The notes: generated by a model from the letters alone, not told the origin. DNA of 64,000 nucleotides from Bacteroidia bacterium (GCA_020635905.1 JACJYV010000004.1:124001-188000), one strand, 5' to 3'; positions 24,837 through 33,586 are shown, counted from the stretch's first letter. Numbers and translations: made by a program.

Positions 24837-24881
24837 CAAAAGAATTGGGAATAATCCATTCAATTTCCATTGAGCTACATT

Positions 24882-25343
24882 ATGCAGGATCTTCGAGCCA
24901 TTAAACTGGAGCTACATCAATACTGTCTGAAGCAAATCAACGAAAGTCTTTCCGCGCTGCGGCAGAGTATGGAAGATGCCCAGGAGGCGGCCAACAGCGA
25001 GGAAAAAAGCTCCGCGGGTGATAAGTATGAAACAGGCAGGGCCATGGCTCAACTGGAGCACGAAAAGGCGGCCAGTCAGTTGGGAGAAACAGAAAAAATG
25101 GCGCGGGTGGTTGAATTGATTGATCCAGAAAAAAGCACCACAGAAATCAAAGTGGGCAGCCTCGTGGTCACAGACAAAGGCAAATTCTACATTTCTATCC
25201 CCATTGGTAAAATCCAGCTCGAGAGCGGGTTGTATTTTGCGGTGTCGTCCGTTTCTCCCATTGGAGATTTGTTGCGCGGCAAAAAAGCAGGCGAATCCAT
25301 CAAGCTGAACGGCAATACGTTTAAGATTCTGGAGGTGGCATAA
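24882..25343 (+). CDS. GreA/GreB C-terminal-domain-like protein
   Basis: From the ATG at 24882 (a TTG four codons earlier is possible) the protein has 153 residues. Residues ~1-75 are a charged helical hairpin with an acidic tip region (EDAQEAANSEEKSSAGDKYETG). The rest resembles the FKBP-like domain of Gre factors: VKVGSLV-type strand, YFAVSSVSPIGDLLRGKKAGES and FKILEV. True GreA has SPLGRALLGK at the equivalent spot. It may bind the RNA polymerase secondary channel, but the sequence is too short and divergent to call GreA. Bacteroidota homologues are often mislabelled as 3-oxoacyl-ACP synthase. Confidence 0.75.
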   Translation: MQDLRAIKLELHQYCLKQINESLSALRQSMEDAQEAANSEEKSSAGDKYETGRAMAQLEHEKAASQLGETEKMARVVELIDPEKSTTEIKVGSLVVTDKGKFYISIPIGKIQLESGLYFAVSSVSPIGDLLRGKKAGESIKLNGNTFKILEVA

Positions 25344-25398
25344 GCCAAGGCATGCCCTGGCTTTACTAACATTGACACAGCCAGGGCATGCCTTGGCT
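25343..25398. terminator. Bidirectional 20-bp perfect hairpin between convergent genes
   Basis: AGCCAAGGCATGCCCTGGCT (25343-25362) pairs perfectly with 25379-25398 across a 16-base loop. It starts on the last base of the GreA/B-like stop codon and ends 6 bases before the end of the convergent VKOR-like gene. It lacks a T-run; it may act as a terminator or as an mRNA 3'-end stabiliser for both genes. Confidence 0.7.
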
Positions 25399-25404
25399 CA
25401 ACTG

Positions 25405-25989
25405 TTAAAGATTCCACACCGCCCACCAATCCCAGCCACCCTGAGAGAATTTTCCCAACCAAATTAATTGCACGGTGAAAAATACTGCTGCGCACAAGCC
25501 AATAATGCGCAGGAAACGGGTTCTGTCCACCCGGTCGGTCTCAATTTGAATATCCTTCAGCATCAGGGTCACCAGGATCAATGCCAGATAAATGGAAATG
25601 TGATTGACGGGACACAACACACAAAAAACGGGCAGATTCAGCAATAAATACCAGAATATCAGGGTGGTGCCTGCGCCAAGGATCAGCATCTTTTGCAAAA
25701 ATTTCAGCAAGGGCCGCCAGTATTGACGCTCCATCATAAAGGTGAGCCACAATCCAATGAGGCTGGCCAGCAAAAATCCAAAACCCAGGGTGGCATTGGG
25801 AAAGAAAAAGGCCCGTGCCTGGGGAGTGCTCAGCACTTTGTCGCAATCAATGGTTTCGGTAAAGGAACAAAGACTGGTTCCCACCGCGGATGGATCTTCA
25901 TGCACCAGTATAAAACGCCAGCAAAGGTAGGCCGCGTTGAGGGTGGCCAGGGCCAGGACGATTTTCAGCAGGGTAAGGTAGCGTGGCAT
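25405..25989 (-). CDS. VKOR-family membrane protein (vitamin K epoxide reductase-like)
   Basis: The 194-residue protein has five predicted membrane helices. It keeps the VKOR cysteines: a loop pair in LCSFTETIDCDKVLSTPQA (residues ~41-55) and the redox CxxC in FCVLCPVNHISIY (~122-125), with the Ser/Thr-containing loop and the conserved PN(A)T of helix 2. Bacterial VKORs reoxidise DsbA-like thioredoxins and so drive disulfide formation in the cell envelope. No DsbA-like gene or fused thioredoxin domain is present here, so the partner must be elsewhere. Confidence 0.85.
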   Translation of the reverse strand: MPRYLTLLKIVLALATLNAAYLCWRFILVHEDPSAVGTSLCSFTETIDCDKVLSTPQARAFFFPNATLGFGFLLASLIGLWLTFMMERQYWRPLLKFLQKMLILGAGTTLIFWYLLLNLPVFCVLCPVNHISIYLALILVTLMLKDIQIETDRVDRTRFLRIIGLCAAVFFTVQLIWLGKFSQGGWDWWAVWNL

Positions 25990-26049
25990 GTAGGAGAAAT
26001 ATCAGGAAATTTTACCGCTTTTGAAACGAAGATTTTCCATGCAAAATGC

Positions 26050-26083
26050 AAAAAGGCCGGTCCCGTAAGGAACCGACCTCTTT
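26050..26083 (-). terminator. Terminator behind the small membrane protein gene
   Basis: On the minus strand GGTCGGTTCC, a short loop, GGGACCGGCC and then TTTTTGC. The stem is interrupted by one bulge. It sits 18 bases after the stop at 26101. Confidence 0.6.
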
Positions 26084-26100
26084 ATGTATCAGGATTCTAC

Positions 26101-26484
26101 TCAAATCGTCATGCCAGTTTCCAGTTCAGCATCGTAACGGTTCAGCACTTTCTGCTTTTTCATGCGCTTTTCGGCGAATGCTTCGAAAGTTTTGTGGTCA
26201 CGGGCAATGTATTTGGAAGCCCAGGTCAGGGTCACGCTGGGGATGAAATCCGTGCCAGGCAGCAATTCCTCAGTCAGGGTAAAGGTGGCGCCAGCGACAC
26301 CCGTGGCTCCTTTGAAGAGCATGAAGTTGGCTGCGGCGGCAATGGGAGCCCAGACAATGTCGATGGTTTCGGCTATGCCAGGGATAAAGTAGCTTACCAT
26401 ACCAACGGCGTCAATGACCAGGGCCAGAGCCAGTTTGGTGTATTTCTCAGTTTTGTAGGCTTGCTCAAGTTGAATACCGTTCAT
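26101..26484 (-). CDS. Small membrane protein of unknown function
   Basis: The 127-residue protein has two to three hydrophobic stretches (about residues 17-40, LALALVIDAVGMVSYFIPG; 45-62; 75-90) and a charged, lysine-rich C-terminal tail (EAFAEKRMKKQKVLNRYDAELE). No signal peptide or known motif is recognised. It has its own terminator. The 180-bp gap to the next gene upstream shows nothing notable. Confidence 0.7.
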   Translation of the reverse strand: MNGIQLEQAYKTEKYTKLALALVIDAVGMVSYFIPGIAETIDIVWAPIAAAANFMLFKGATGVAGATFTLTEELLPGTDFIPSVTLTWASKYIARDHKTFEAFAEKRMKKQKVLNRYDAELETGMTI

Positions 26485-26664
26485 TTTTGTCTTGTATTAG
26501 TATTGAAAAAGTAAATACAAGTTAATGTACGTATGTGATGGAGAATGGTTTTGTTAGATAAATAATAGACTGAAAAATTTTGAAAAATATTGAGGGATTC
26601 CTCTGAAAACAGGGATGATCAGGTAAAATAATGGGTATTGAGGGTTTTGGGGGATTTCTGATAA

Positions 26665-27786
26665 TTATTCCCGCAGGTTGGTAACGGTGCCATTGGTGAG
26701 ATCTTCTGCCCACTGGGCCACCGTTTTGCCGCTGATTTTGGTGCTGAAAAAGTCGCTGGTGGAGAGGAAAACGTGCCCCTGACCCCCGGGAACGAAGGTT
26801 CCCCAGTTGCCCTGGGGAATCAAAACGCTGTCCAGTTGGTAATTCAGGCCGATTTGGAAATCGGGTACGCTGAGAGAAGAGGTTGAAGTGCAGTTATTTT
26901 GTCCGTCGCCGTAGAAGTCGCGGATTACGAAATCCTGCTGACTGGTGATCAGGCCAAATTTTGCATTGGGGTAGGTGGTGGAAAGCCAGGGAAAAATCTG
27001 GGCCAGGCTGTCGCCCGAATTGCTGAAGCAATCCGGGCAGGTAGGAGGGAGGGTGCCTGCCAGGCCCCACAGGCTCCTGAATTGGGCCTGATAGCAGGGT
27101 GTCATGGCCACATCCTGCTCCATCAGCGGCCCTGAATCGTCGATCAGGGTAACGGTTGAAGCGGGGAAGGCGGCCGCGGTCTGGGGATAATTGACCAGGG
27201 TGCCCAGGCCGCCTGCGCTGGAACCACACAGGAGCACATCGGTCACGGTATTGAAATAGGGGCCAATTTCGCCCAGCACCAGGCTCATGTTTTGGTAGCC
27301 AATGAAATCCTGTCCGGCGGGACCGCCGGGCACGTCTGTATTGGGGGAATTTCCCCAGTGAAGATCGCCTGTGCAATAGGGCACGTAGATCATGTGCCAG
27401 TCCGCGAAGGGATTGTCCTCATTTCCCGTATTGAAAACCCCGATTTTCCCTCCAAATCCTGCAAATCCGGCAAAATCATCCACGTTGAACTTGCTGGGAT
27501 TGCCGTCGCAACGGGGAGCATCGTAACAGGCACCGCCGCCCTGCAGGTAAATCAGCAGCTTATTGGCTCCTGCCTGCAAGCGCACCCCAAAGCCCGTTTG
27601 TGAACCATCCCGGCATTGCATGCCGGGAATTTCGATCCAGTACCAGCGATCGGGATGGTCTTCTGCGCATTGGTAAGGATTATTGGAGGGCGCTCCCTCG
27701 CAGGTGACATCGGGTTTACAACCTGAATGAGTCAGAAGCAGAAAGCTCAAGGCCAGAGTGAGGGCGAAAGGTGGGTGAATTCTCAT
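26665..27786 (-). CDS. Pectin acetylesterase/Notum-family lipoprotein
   Basis: The 373-residue protein starts with a lipoprotein signal (LLLTHSGC, Cys23). The body carries the PAE/Notum landmarks: LLIYLQGGGACYD (oxyanion region), a long loop with ADWHMIYVPYCTGDLHWG, and the nucleophile elbow LLCGSSAGGLGT with the catalytic Ser. DDSG around residue 220 gives the Asp, and GQGHVF the His. Paired cysteines (CP.C, C..C) suggest disulfides. It probably removes acyl groups from polysaccharide or protein at the cell surface. Bacterial substrates in this family are mostly unknown. Confidence 0.85.
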   Translation of the reverse strand: MRIHPPFALTLALSFLLLTHSGCKPDVTCEGAPSNNPYQCAEDHPDRWYWIEIPGMQCRDGSQTGFGVRLQAGANKLLIYLQGGGACYDAPRCDGNPSKFNVDDFAGFAGFGGKIGVFNTGNEDNPFADWHMIYVPYCTGDLHWGNSPNTDVPGGPAGQDFIGYQNMSLVLGEIGPYFNTVTDVLLCGSSAGGLGTLVNYPQTAAAFPASTVTLIDDSGPLMEQDVAMTPCYQAQFRSLWGLAGTLPPTCPDCFSNSGDSLAQIFPWLSTTYPNAKFGLITSQQDFVIRDFYGDGQNNCTSTSSLSVPDFQIGLNYQLDSVLIPQGNWGTFVPGGQGHVFLSTSDFFSTKISGKTVAQWAEDLTNGTVTNLRE

Positions 27787-27808
27787 ACCTTCAAGTTAAG
27801 GAATTTAG

Positions 27809-27928
27809 GGAACCTCTGAAAACAAAGAAGGTCAAGGCGGACGCAGGTGAAGAAAGCGCAGTTTACTACCGTAAATGAGCATTTCTGAACCAAGTCCAAC
27901 GAAGAGATTCGAAGTTTTTAGAGGTTCC
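27809..27928. repeat. MITE-like repeat family A, copy 3 (inverted orientation)
   Basis: GGAACCTCTGAAAAC (27809-27823) and GTTTTTAGAGGTTCC (27914-27928) bound a 120-bp element whose interior is the reverse complement of the other copies (AAAGCGCAGTTTACTACCG). It ends one base before the stop codon of the next gene (27930). Confidence 0.9.
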
Positions 27929-27929
27929 C

Positions 27930-29024
27930 CTAGTTTTTCTGGAAAATGACCTTCTTCAGTTCAGAATCGGGTCTTCTGACCCTCCAGATGAAGCCGTCAA
28001 TCAGGTAATGGGTGGCCTGAGGCAGAGACAGGAGGGGCACCACCAGAGCCAGCCAGCTTTCTTTCTGCAAAAAGGGCAGGGCCTGAGCCCAGGGAAATAT
28101 TCCTTCATGATCCCGCCATACCATTCCATCCCACAGGCCTTCTTCCAGGTAGCCCAGCATTACCAGAAACCCAAAATAAAGGGGCACCATGGCCGGGTGA
28201 AAGACGATTTGCAGGAATTTGCTGCGCCCTTCCACTTTGGGTTTTTCCCCCTTCTTTTTGCCATAAATCCAGATCAGGGCCATGTAGGGAATGCCGTGGG
28301 CCACTACATTGGTGAGGGTAAAAATCAGATCTCCGTTATACAGCACGATTCCCACATACCAGGACAGGGCCGTGCCCAGCAGGATCAGGTTTTTGGGGAG
28401 GTTGAAGAATTTATTCCTCAGACTCTTCCTGACTTCCTTGATCAGGTAAAATAAAAGTAAACCCAGGTAAATGATTCCCAACCCATCTGAAATCCAGGGA
28501 GCGTCGAGGGTCAGGAAATCATTTTTGACAAACCAGTGAAAACTACGGCTATGGGTGTGCCAGTACACCAGGGGGTAAATGGTGGTCAGGTAAATGAGCG
28601 CTTCCTCCAACCTCCTTTCCCACAGGGGTGGTTTTTCCTGTCGCCTGTACAAGGCGAAAAATCCGTATTGCTGGCGCACAAAGTGATACACAGCCAGGTA
28701 GGCCAGGATGCGCCAAAACCAGATGGGACTGAACCAATACAGGGCAATTCCCGCCAAAAGGCCCAGAATGGGCAGCAAAATCAGTTGTTTTTTGTACCGT
28801 TGAAATTCCTCCCGGTCAAAATAGGTGCGGTAAAGGGTACTGTACACATGGGCCACATCAATGCCCACCACCAGCACAAACCATAGCAGGGGAGAAACTT
28901 CCGTTTCCAGAAACCAGTGAGGAAACAGAATCACAGCCAAAACGGTGGCAAAGGCGGGAAACAGGATGAAAATCCCGTCCACGGGAGCAGAATAGAGCCA
29001 GCTTTGTCCGTTTTTGCCTTTCAT
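27930..29024 (-). CDS. Polytopic membrane protein with conserved-looking histidines (last gene of the SpeD/SpeE/DUF4178 operon)
   Basis: The 364-residue protein has eight or nine predicted membrane helices. Histidines lie at helix ends in several blocks: VVGIDVAHVYSTLYRTYFD, YLAVYHFVRQQYGFFALYRR, YWHTHSRSFHWF, TNVVAHGIPYMALIW and PQATHYLIDGFIWR. This spread of His recalls membrane di-iron enzymes such as Brp/Blh carotene oxygenases or desaturases, but the spacing fits none exactly and I do not assign a function. The start ATG overlaps the TGA stop of the FAD enzyme gene by 4 bases, showing translational coupling. A family A repeat lies immediately after its stop. Confidence 0.75.
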   Translation of the reverse strand: MKGKNGQSWLYSAPVDGIFILFPAFATVLAVILFPHWFLETEVSPLLWFVLVVGIDVAHVYSTLYRTYFDREEFQRYKKQLILLPILGLLAGIALYWFSPIWFWRILAYLAVYHFVRQQYGFFALYRRQEKPPLWERRLEEALIYLTTIYPLVYWHTHSRSFHWFVKNDFLTLDAPWISDGLGIIYLGLLLFYLIKEVRKSLRNKFFNLPKNLILLGTALSWYVGIVLYNGDLIFTLTNVVAHGIPYMALIWIYGKKKGEKPKVEGRSKFLQIVFHPAMVPLYFGFLVMLGYLEEGLWDGMVWRDHEGIFPWAQALPFLQKESWLALVVPLLSLPQATHYLIDGFIWRVRRPDSELKKVIFQKN

Positions 29025-30640
29025 GAAGCAGAATTTACGGAAATTTCCCCTAAGACCTCCTCCGCGGCCCGGCGACCCTGGTAAAATCCCTCTTCAAACA
29101 GGGAAATCCCACTCAGATCTGTATGGGCAAAATGGATATTTCCTTGCGGCTGAATCAGACTTTGGCGGGTTTTGCCCCAGATATAGCCCGGCACAGGTGC
29201 CACCATGCCATGTCCCCAGGTCCGCACCTCGATGCGTTCGATCAGGTCGCCAATATCCTTGTGCATGTAGCTGAGGTCGGCAACCACCATTTCTTTCCAG
29301 TGTTCCCAGGTCTGGGAAAAGGCTTCCTGCCGCGCTTCGCGCGGATCTTTGCCCGCCAGGGCATGATACCAGGTAATCTGGCTTTTGCTGCCGGGAAACC
29401 CGGACATTTTTTGCTGGGTTGCATTGATATAGCCCAATGATTCCCGTCCGTAGGCCACTGAATCCCAGGCTTCTGCGATGTCATTGTGACCGGGTTCGCA
29501 ATGGAGGGTCACGTTGGCCACCACCCAGGGAGCGTGGTGCAGGGGGGTACTGAGTTCTTGCCCGGGCATCAAACGGCTGCGCACAAAATGAGGAGCCGCC
29601 ATGATCAGCTTTTGGGCTTGTACCTGGAAAGACTTTCCCGCTTTGGGATCAAAAAAGGAGCATTCTGCACCCTGCTCACTTTGCGTAGCCTGATAAACCA
29701 GGGCATTTCCACGGAAATTTTCCTTAACCCTGGCAAACAGTTTCTGAGCCAGAAAACCATTCCCTTCTGGCCAGGTCAGCACGGCGCTTTCGCCCGCTTC
29801 AAAGCCCTTGCCCGTGCGGGCCGCAAAGTAGTGAATGCCTGCCCAGGCAGAAACGTCACGGGCCAGGGCTCCGTAGTCGTCTTTGCAGCAATAATCCATG
29901 TACCAGCGAAAAGGCATACTGTTCCAGCCCTTGCTTTGCAGAAATTCCGCAAAACTTTGCTGATCCAGGGCCCGGGTGGCCGCATCCTCAGACGAACTGT
30001 CCAGAGGAATGCTGAACAGGGGCTTGCCGTCTTCGCCCGTGCTGCGCTTCATTTCCTCAATAAAGGCGAAAAATTCATGAAATTCCTGATTTTCAGCCGC
30101 TGACATGCCCGTTTGGGGCACCAGCGAACTTTGCCAGATGCCGTGCATGTACAGCCGTTCCTGAGGCGCCTGACAAAGGTATTCAGGGCGATACACGGGC
30201 ATTCCATCTTCTGTTTTACCCGTGATGACCCCGATTTCGGTCAGAAAATCAAGCAATTCTGTATTGCGCAGATCGGGCAGGGGCAGGTAATGGGCTCCCC
30301 AGGGGTAGGCGCTGGTTTCATTTTGACCAGAGGCCGCATTTCCCCCTGCTTCGTTTTCCAAATCCAGCAGGAGAAAGTCATTGATACCTGCCTTTTTCAG
30401 GTGCCAGGCCGCAGCCAATCCAGATATGCCGGCTCCAATGATCACCACTTTTGTATTCAGGGTTTCGGTCGGGACTGGAAATTGCCCTTTGCGCAGCAAA
30501 TGGCCTGTTTCCACCGCAGGATTGACCATGCCACCTTCAATTTTTCTGCGGCCTGAAAATGGATTGCAACCCAAAGGCAAAGTAGCGGCCGCAAGGCTAA
30601 CACCCATCCATTTGAGAAATTGTAAACGGGTCATTTTCAT
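29021..30640 (-). CDS. Exported FAD-dependent amine oxidase-like oxidoreductase
   Basis: I start at ATG 30640, giving 539 residues. The N-terminus is a lipoprotein-like signal (TRLQFLKWMGVSLAAATLPLGC, Cys25). It resembles a Tat signal but has a single Arg, not a twin. The FAD Rossmann motif is VVIIGAGISGLAAAWHL (GxGxxG at residues ~69-74) followed by the LDLENEAGGNAASG loop. The body is like amine oxidase/phytoene desaturase (NAD_binding_8 plus Amino_oxidase): KLIMAAPHFV and a C-terminal NIHFAHTDLSGISLFEEGFYQGRRAAEEVL. The family oxidises amines or polyenes. It sits 4 bases downstream of the spermidine-synthase-like gene, which makes a polyamine-type substrate attractive but unproven. Confidence 0.8.
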   Translation of the reverse strand: MKMTRLQFLKWMGVSLAAATLPLGCNPFSGRRKIEGGMVNPAVETGHLLRKGQFPVPTETLNTKVVIIGAGISGLAAAWHLKKAGINDFLLLDLENEAGGNAASGQNETSAYPWGAHYLPLPDLRNTELLDFLTEIGVITGKTEDGMPVYRPEYLCQAPQERLYMHGIWQSSLVPQTGMSAAENQEFHEFFAFIEEMKRSTGEDGKPLFSIPLDSSSEDAATRALDQQSFAEFLQSKGWNSMPFRWYMDYCCKDDYGALARDVSAWAGIHYFAARTGKGFEAGESAVLTWPEGNGFLAQKLFARVKENFRGNALVYQATQSEQGAECSFFDPKAGKSFQVQAQKLIMAAPHFVRSRLMPGQELSTPLHHAPWVVANVTLHCEPGHNDIAEAWDSVAYGRESLGYINATQQKMSGFPGSKSQITWYHALAGKDPREARQEAFSQTWEHWKEMVVADLSYMHKDIGDLIERIEVRTWGHGMVAPVPGYIWGKTRQSLIQPQGNIHFAHTDLSGISLFEEGFYQGRRAAEEVLGEISVNSAS

Positions 30641-30644
30641 GGGC

Positions 30645-32141
30645 TCAGGGGGTAAAAACAGCCCATTCTTTTTCAAAATACTGCACCAAAGCCTGGTTGT
30701 TCAGGCGGTTGATATCCGTTTCCACTTCCTCGATGTCGAGGGGAAAATGCATCATTTGCTCGAGGGTATTGCCCGAAATGAAGCGGGTATTGGCAGGGTA
30801 ATTTTCAGATACAGGTAAAATGCGATTCCCAACGGCCAAAAAACCCCAATCGCCAAAGGAAGGGAGGTAGGTATGGTAAGGACTGCACACAAAGCCTGCG
30901 GCTTCGAGCGTATGCTTGACGCACCAGAACGACTTTCTGGCCACATAAGGCGAGGTACTTTGGATCACTCCAAACCCTTCGGGTTTGAGGATGCGCTTCA
31001 GTTCATGGTAAAAACTGAGTGAATATAATTTGCCCAGGGAGTAATTGGAGGGGTCGGGAAAATCGATGATGACACAGTCAAAAAGGCTGCTGTCGCGGCG
31101 AATCCATTGAAAGGCGTCGCCATTGATCACCCTGACTTTGGGAGAGTAAAAACTGCTGTCGTTCAGGGCTGTAAGCAGGGGATTGGTGGTAAAAAGGCGG
31201 GTCATGGCCGGGTCCAGATCCACCAGCAGGATGGAATCCACGGTGGGATATTTGAGGATTTCTCGTACTGCCAGACCGTCGCCGCCGCCCAGCACCAGCA
31301 CTTTGCGGGGATTTTCGACTGCGGCCAGAATGGGATGGACCAGGGCTTCGTGGTAACGGTATTCGTCGAGGGAATTGAATTGCAGATTTCCGTTCAGAAA
31401 AAGGCGCAATCCCGATTTGACCCGGGCCAGCACAATCCGTTGGTAAGGAGTGGATTTGGCATAAATCACATTCCCCTCATAGGCCTGGTTTTCACTGTTT
31501 TTCTGGATATTTCCCGAGAAGGCAAATCCCGCCACCAATGCCAGCAAAACCATCACATTGGCACTCAAAATGGCCTTGCGACCCCTGATTTCCTCTTTGA
31601 ACATGAAAACAGCCCACAAGGCTACGCCCGCATTCAGCATACCAAAGAAAAAGGAAGTTCTGATCAGTCCCAGATAAGGAATCAGCAGAAGGGGGAAAAG
31701 GAGGGAAGCAAAGAGGGCCCCAATGTAATCAAAGGTAAAAATCTGCGAAACCAGGTCTTTGAACTCGAATTTGTCCTGCAAAATCCGCATCAGCAGGGGG
31801 ATTTCCAGGCCTACCATGATCCCCGTCAGGCCCACCTGAAAGTACAACAGCAACTGAAAGCTGGTCACCCACTGAAAGGCCCAAAACAGGAAGGCGGCTC
31901 CAAATCCGCCGACCAGGGCAATCAGCAGTTCTATCCGCACAAAAACGGTGATCAGGTTGCGCTGGAAATATTTGGAGAGGAAGGAGCCAATGCCCATGGA
32001 AAAAAGATAGGCCCCAATGATGGTGGAAAACTGGGTGACCGAGTCGCCCAGGATGTAGCTGGCCAGGGTGCCGGCCACCAGTTCGTAGATCAGACCGCAG
32101 GTGGCAATGACAAAAACCGAGATCAGGAGCAGATAACGCAT
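30645..32141 (-). CDS. Membrane-fused spermidine synthase-like aminopropyltransferase
   Basis: From the ATG at 32141 the protein has 498 residues. Residues 1-~212 contain six to seven membrane helices (LYELVAGT-like start IYELVAGTLASYILGDSVTQF). Residues ~220-430 are a spermidine-synthase domain: TPYQRIVLA, LFLNGNLQFNSLDEYRYHEALVHP, the nucleotide-binding GGGDGLAVREIL (~285) and the catalytic-type IIDFPDPSN (~360) in place of the usual DSSDP. It would bind decarboxylated SAM and transfer an aminopropyl group. The membrane anchor suggests a membrane-associated acceptor or channelled product. Such fused proteins occur in many bacteria but are poorly characterised. The SpeD-like gene four genes upstream could supply its co-substrate. 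Confidence 0.85.
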   Translation of the reverse strand: MRYLLLISVFVIATCGLIYELVAGTLASYILGDSVTQFSTIIGAYLFSMGIGSFLSKYFQRNLITVFVRIELLIALVGGFGAAFLFWAFQWVTSFQLLLYFQVGLTGIMVGLEIPLLMRILQDKFEFKDLVSQIFTFDYIGALFASLLFPLLLIPYLGLIRTSFFFGMLNAGVALWAVFMFKEEIRGRKAILSANVMVLLALVAGFAFSGNIQKNSENQAYEGNVIYAKSTPYQRIVLARVKSGLRLFLNGNLQFNSLDEYRYHEALVHPILAAVENPRKVLVLGGGDGLAVREILKYPTVDSILLVDLDPAMTRLFTTNPLLTALNDSSFYSPKVRVINGDAFQWIRRDSSLFDCVIIDFPDPSNYSLGKLYSLSFYHELKRILKPEGFGVIQSTSPYVARKSFWCVKHTLEAAGFVCSPYHTYLPSFGDWGFLAVGNRILPVSENYPANTRFISGNTLEQMMHFPLDIEEVETDINRLNNQALVQYFEKEWAVFTP

Positions 32142-32192
32142 GGCCAAAAGTATCTTTATCCTGCTTTCAATCCAATATTTGCCCTCATTCCC

Positions 32193-32336
32193 TTACTTGT
32201 GCACTGGCGCCGTGGTGGAATGGGTCCAGGTGTCAGAAGAAAGGGCAGAAAAAAATCTGTAGCCTCGCATGCTGCCAAAGCTGAAACTGGCAAAAATGAT
32301 CAGGCAAATGATGAGGTATATGGTCTTGATTTTCAT
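32193..32336 (-). CDS. 47-residue membrane or exported peptide inside the SpeD/SpeE operon
   Basis: The ATG at 32336-32334 overlaps the TGA of the preceding DUF4178 gene in an ATGA arrangement, a strong sign that this short frame is translated. The peptide is KIKT followed by a hydrophobic run (IYLIICLIIFASFSFGS) and a 25-residue polar tail with Arg, Trp, Thr and His (MRGYRFFSALSSD, then TWTHSTTAPVHK). It could be a single-pass membrane peptide or a cleaved signal plus short secreted peptide. It ends 51 bases before the spermidine-synthase-like gene. Its neighbours make it a candidate substrate or anchoring subunit. No known family. Confidence 0.65.
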   Translation of the reverse strand: MKIKTIYLIICLIIFASFSFGSMRGYRFFSALSSDTWTHSTTAPVHK

Positions 32337-33586
32337 TTGTTGGCATTTCTTTTGGTTTCAAACTTGTTTTTCCTGATCATGATAAAAATCGGGTAAATCG
32401 AAATCAGAATCAGAATCAGGATAAAGTTGGAGTAAATGGGTACGCCCCGGGTCAAAGTGAGGGTAAACTGGTAGGGATTTTCGGGAATATTTTTCTGGGG
32501 AATCAGACTCAGGGTGTAGGTTCCAGCGGGAATTCCGTTGATGACCATGGAAGTGGACTGATCGCCTTCGTTCCAGGATTCACCGTCTTCGTAGCCAAAA
32601 TAGTATTCCACTCCCGTATAAAAGCCATAATTTTCACCCGTTTCCTCATTGGTCAGGGTGCCTTCTATCCCAAACCAGTCATTATTGACATCTGCATTCA
32701 GATAGGCCTGCAGGTTTTGGGTTCCGTTTTCGATTTTGAAGGGTTCTGTGACCAAAGTTTCCAGACCAGGTTGTGAGACAAAATTCTGCCTGAAAACCTC
32801 TTTGTCCGGGCTGATGGTGGTGAAGATAATCTGGGCAAGGATAAACAATCCAAGCATGCCCCAGAAATAGGGTTTTACCTGCTTTACCTGCGCGGCGTAG
32901 GGATTCACCTGGTTGGGCGCGACTCCCATGGTTGGCTTCAGGTTTTTTACTCCAAATGCATTTTCCACCTCCTTCACTGGCACGTAAATCCCCTTTGACC
33001 ACACTATCTCGTTTTCGTTGGACTCGCGGGAAAGGATATAGGGGGGGCAAACAAAATCGTGCATCAGCACCGTGTCATCTGCCTTGAGCCTCCAGAAAAA
33101 TTCCCCCAGCACAAAGATGGCCTTGCCTTCAGAACCCGAAAAATAGGTGTAGGAGCGGTTTTCGAAGCGGGCCACCATGCGGTTGGCTTCAGGCAGTTCC
33201 ATCTGGGAACGGATAAAATTCCAGTGCCCGTCGCTGACGGAGAGCCAGGCATATCCATGCCAGGGGTTGAACAGCAAATATTCTGCCCAGCGGGTTTTCC
33301 ACTTCAGTTCCTCCCGCACGATGAAACCAATCACTTCCCAGGTGATGCCATGGAGTTTTCCACGGGTTCCCAGGGGGATATTGGGCTTGTAGGTGAGGGT
33401 TGACTGATACTGGGTCAGGATATGGTAATTGTCATTTTTGGTATCAATCACGGACTGGCAATGACTGCACACTGCGCTCAGCGACTGCCCGGGAGCCCGC
33501 AATTCGACCTGGCCGCCACAATTGGGGCAGGAAAAGGCTTTTACGCCGCCCATGGGCATTTCAGGGTTGTTCTGATTCCCAGCCAT
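32333..33586 (-). CDS. DUF4178 protein with zinc ribbon and two membrane segments
   Basis: The 417-residue protein opens with a four-Cys zinc ribbon (C20-P-N-C23 and C40-S-H-C43). The DUF4178 domain follows at ~65-205 (LGTRGKLHGITWEVIGFIVRE, WAEYLLFNPWHGYAWL, YFSGSEGKAIFVLGEFFWRLKADD). A membrane helix lies at ~235-257, then a beta-rich ~115-residue extracytoplasmic-looking domain (NGTQNLQAYLNADVNNDWFGIEG) and a second membrane helix at ~388-405 with a basic tail. The start overlaps the upstream DUF4178 gene by 26 bases (a later ATG at codon 10 would just abut it) and the stop overlaps the 47-residue peptide gene by 4. DUF4178 function is unknown; association with SpeD/SpeE-like genes is a recurring context as I recall it. 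Confidence 0.85.
   Translation of the reverse strand: MAGNQNNPEMPMGGVKAFSCPNCGGQVELRAPGQSLSAVCSHCQSVIDTKNDNYHILTQYQSTLTYKPNIPLGTRGKLHGITWEVIGFIVREELKWKTRWAEYLLFNPWHGYAWLSVSDGHWNFIRSQMELPEANRMVARFENRSYTYFSGSEGKAIFVLGEFFWRLKADDTVLMHDFVCPPYILSRESNENEIVWSKGIYVPVKEVENAFGVKNLKPTMGVAPNQVNPYAAQVKQVKPYFWGMLGLFILAQIIFTTISPDKEVFRQNFVSQPGLETLVTEPFKIENGTQNLQAYLNADVNNDWFGIEGTLTNEETGENYGFYTGVEYYFGYEDGESWNEGDQSTSMVINGIPAGTYTLSLIPQKNIPENPYQFTLTLTRGVPIYSNFILILILISIYPIFIMIRKNKFETKRNANK

Noticed and set aside
31107..32396. 429-residue plus-strand frame opposite the spermidine-synthase-like gene
   Set aside because: Antisense shadow rich in Gln/His/Gly; the minus strand carries complete family motifs.
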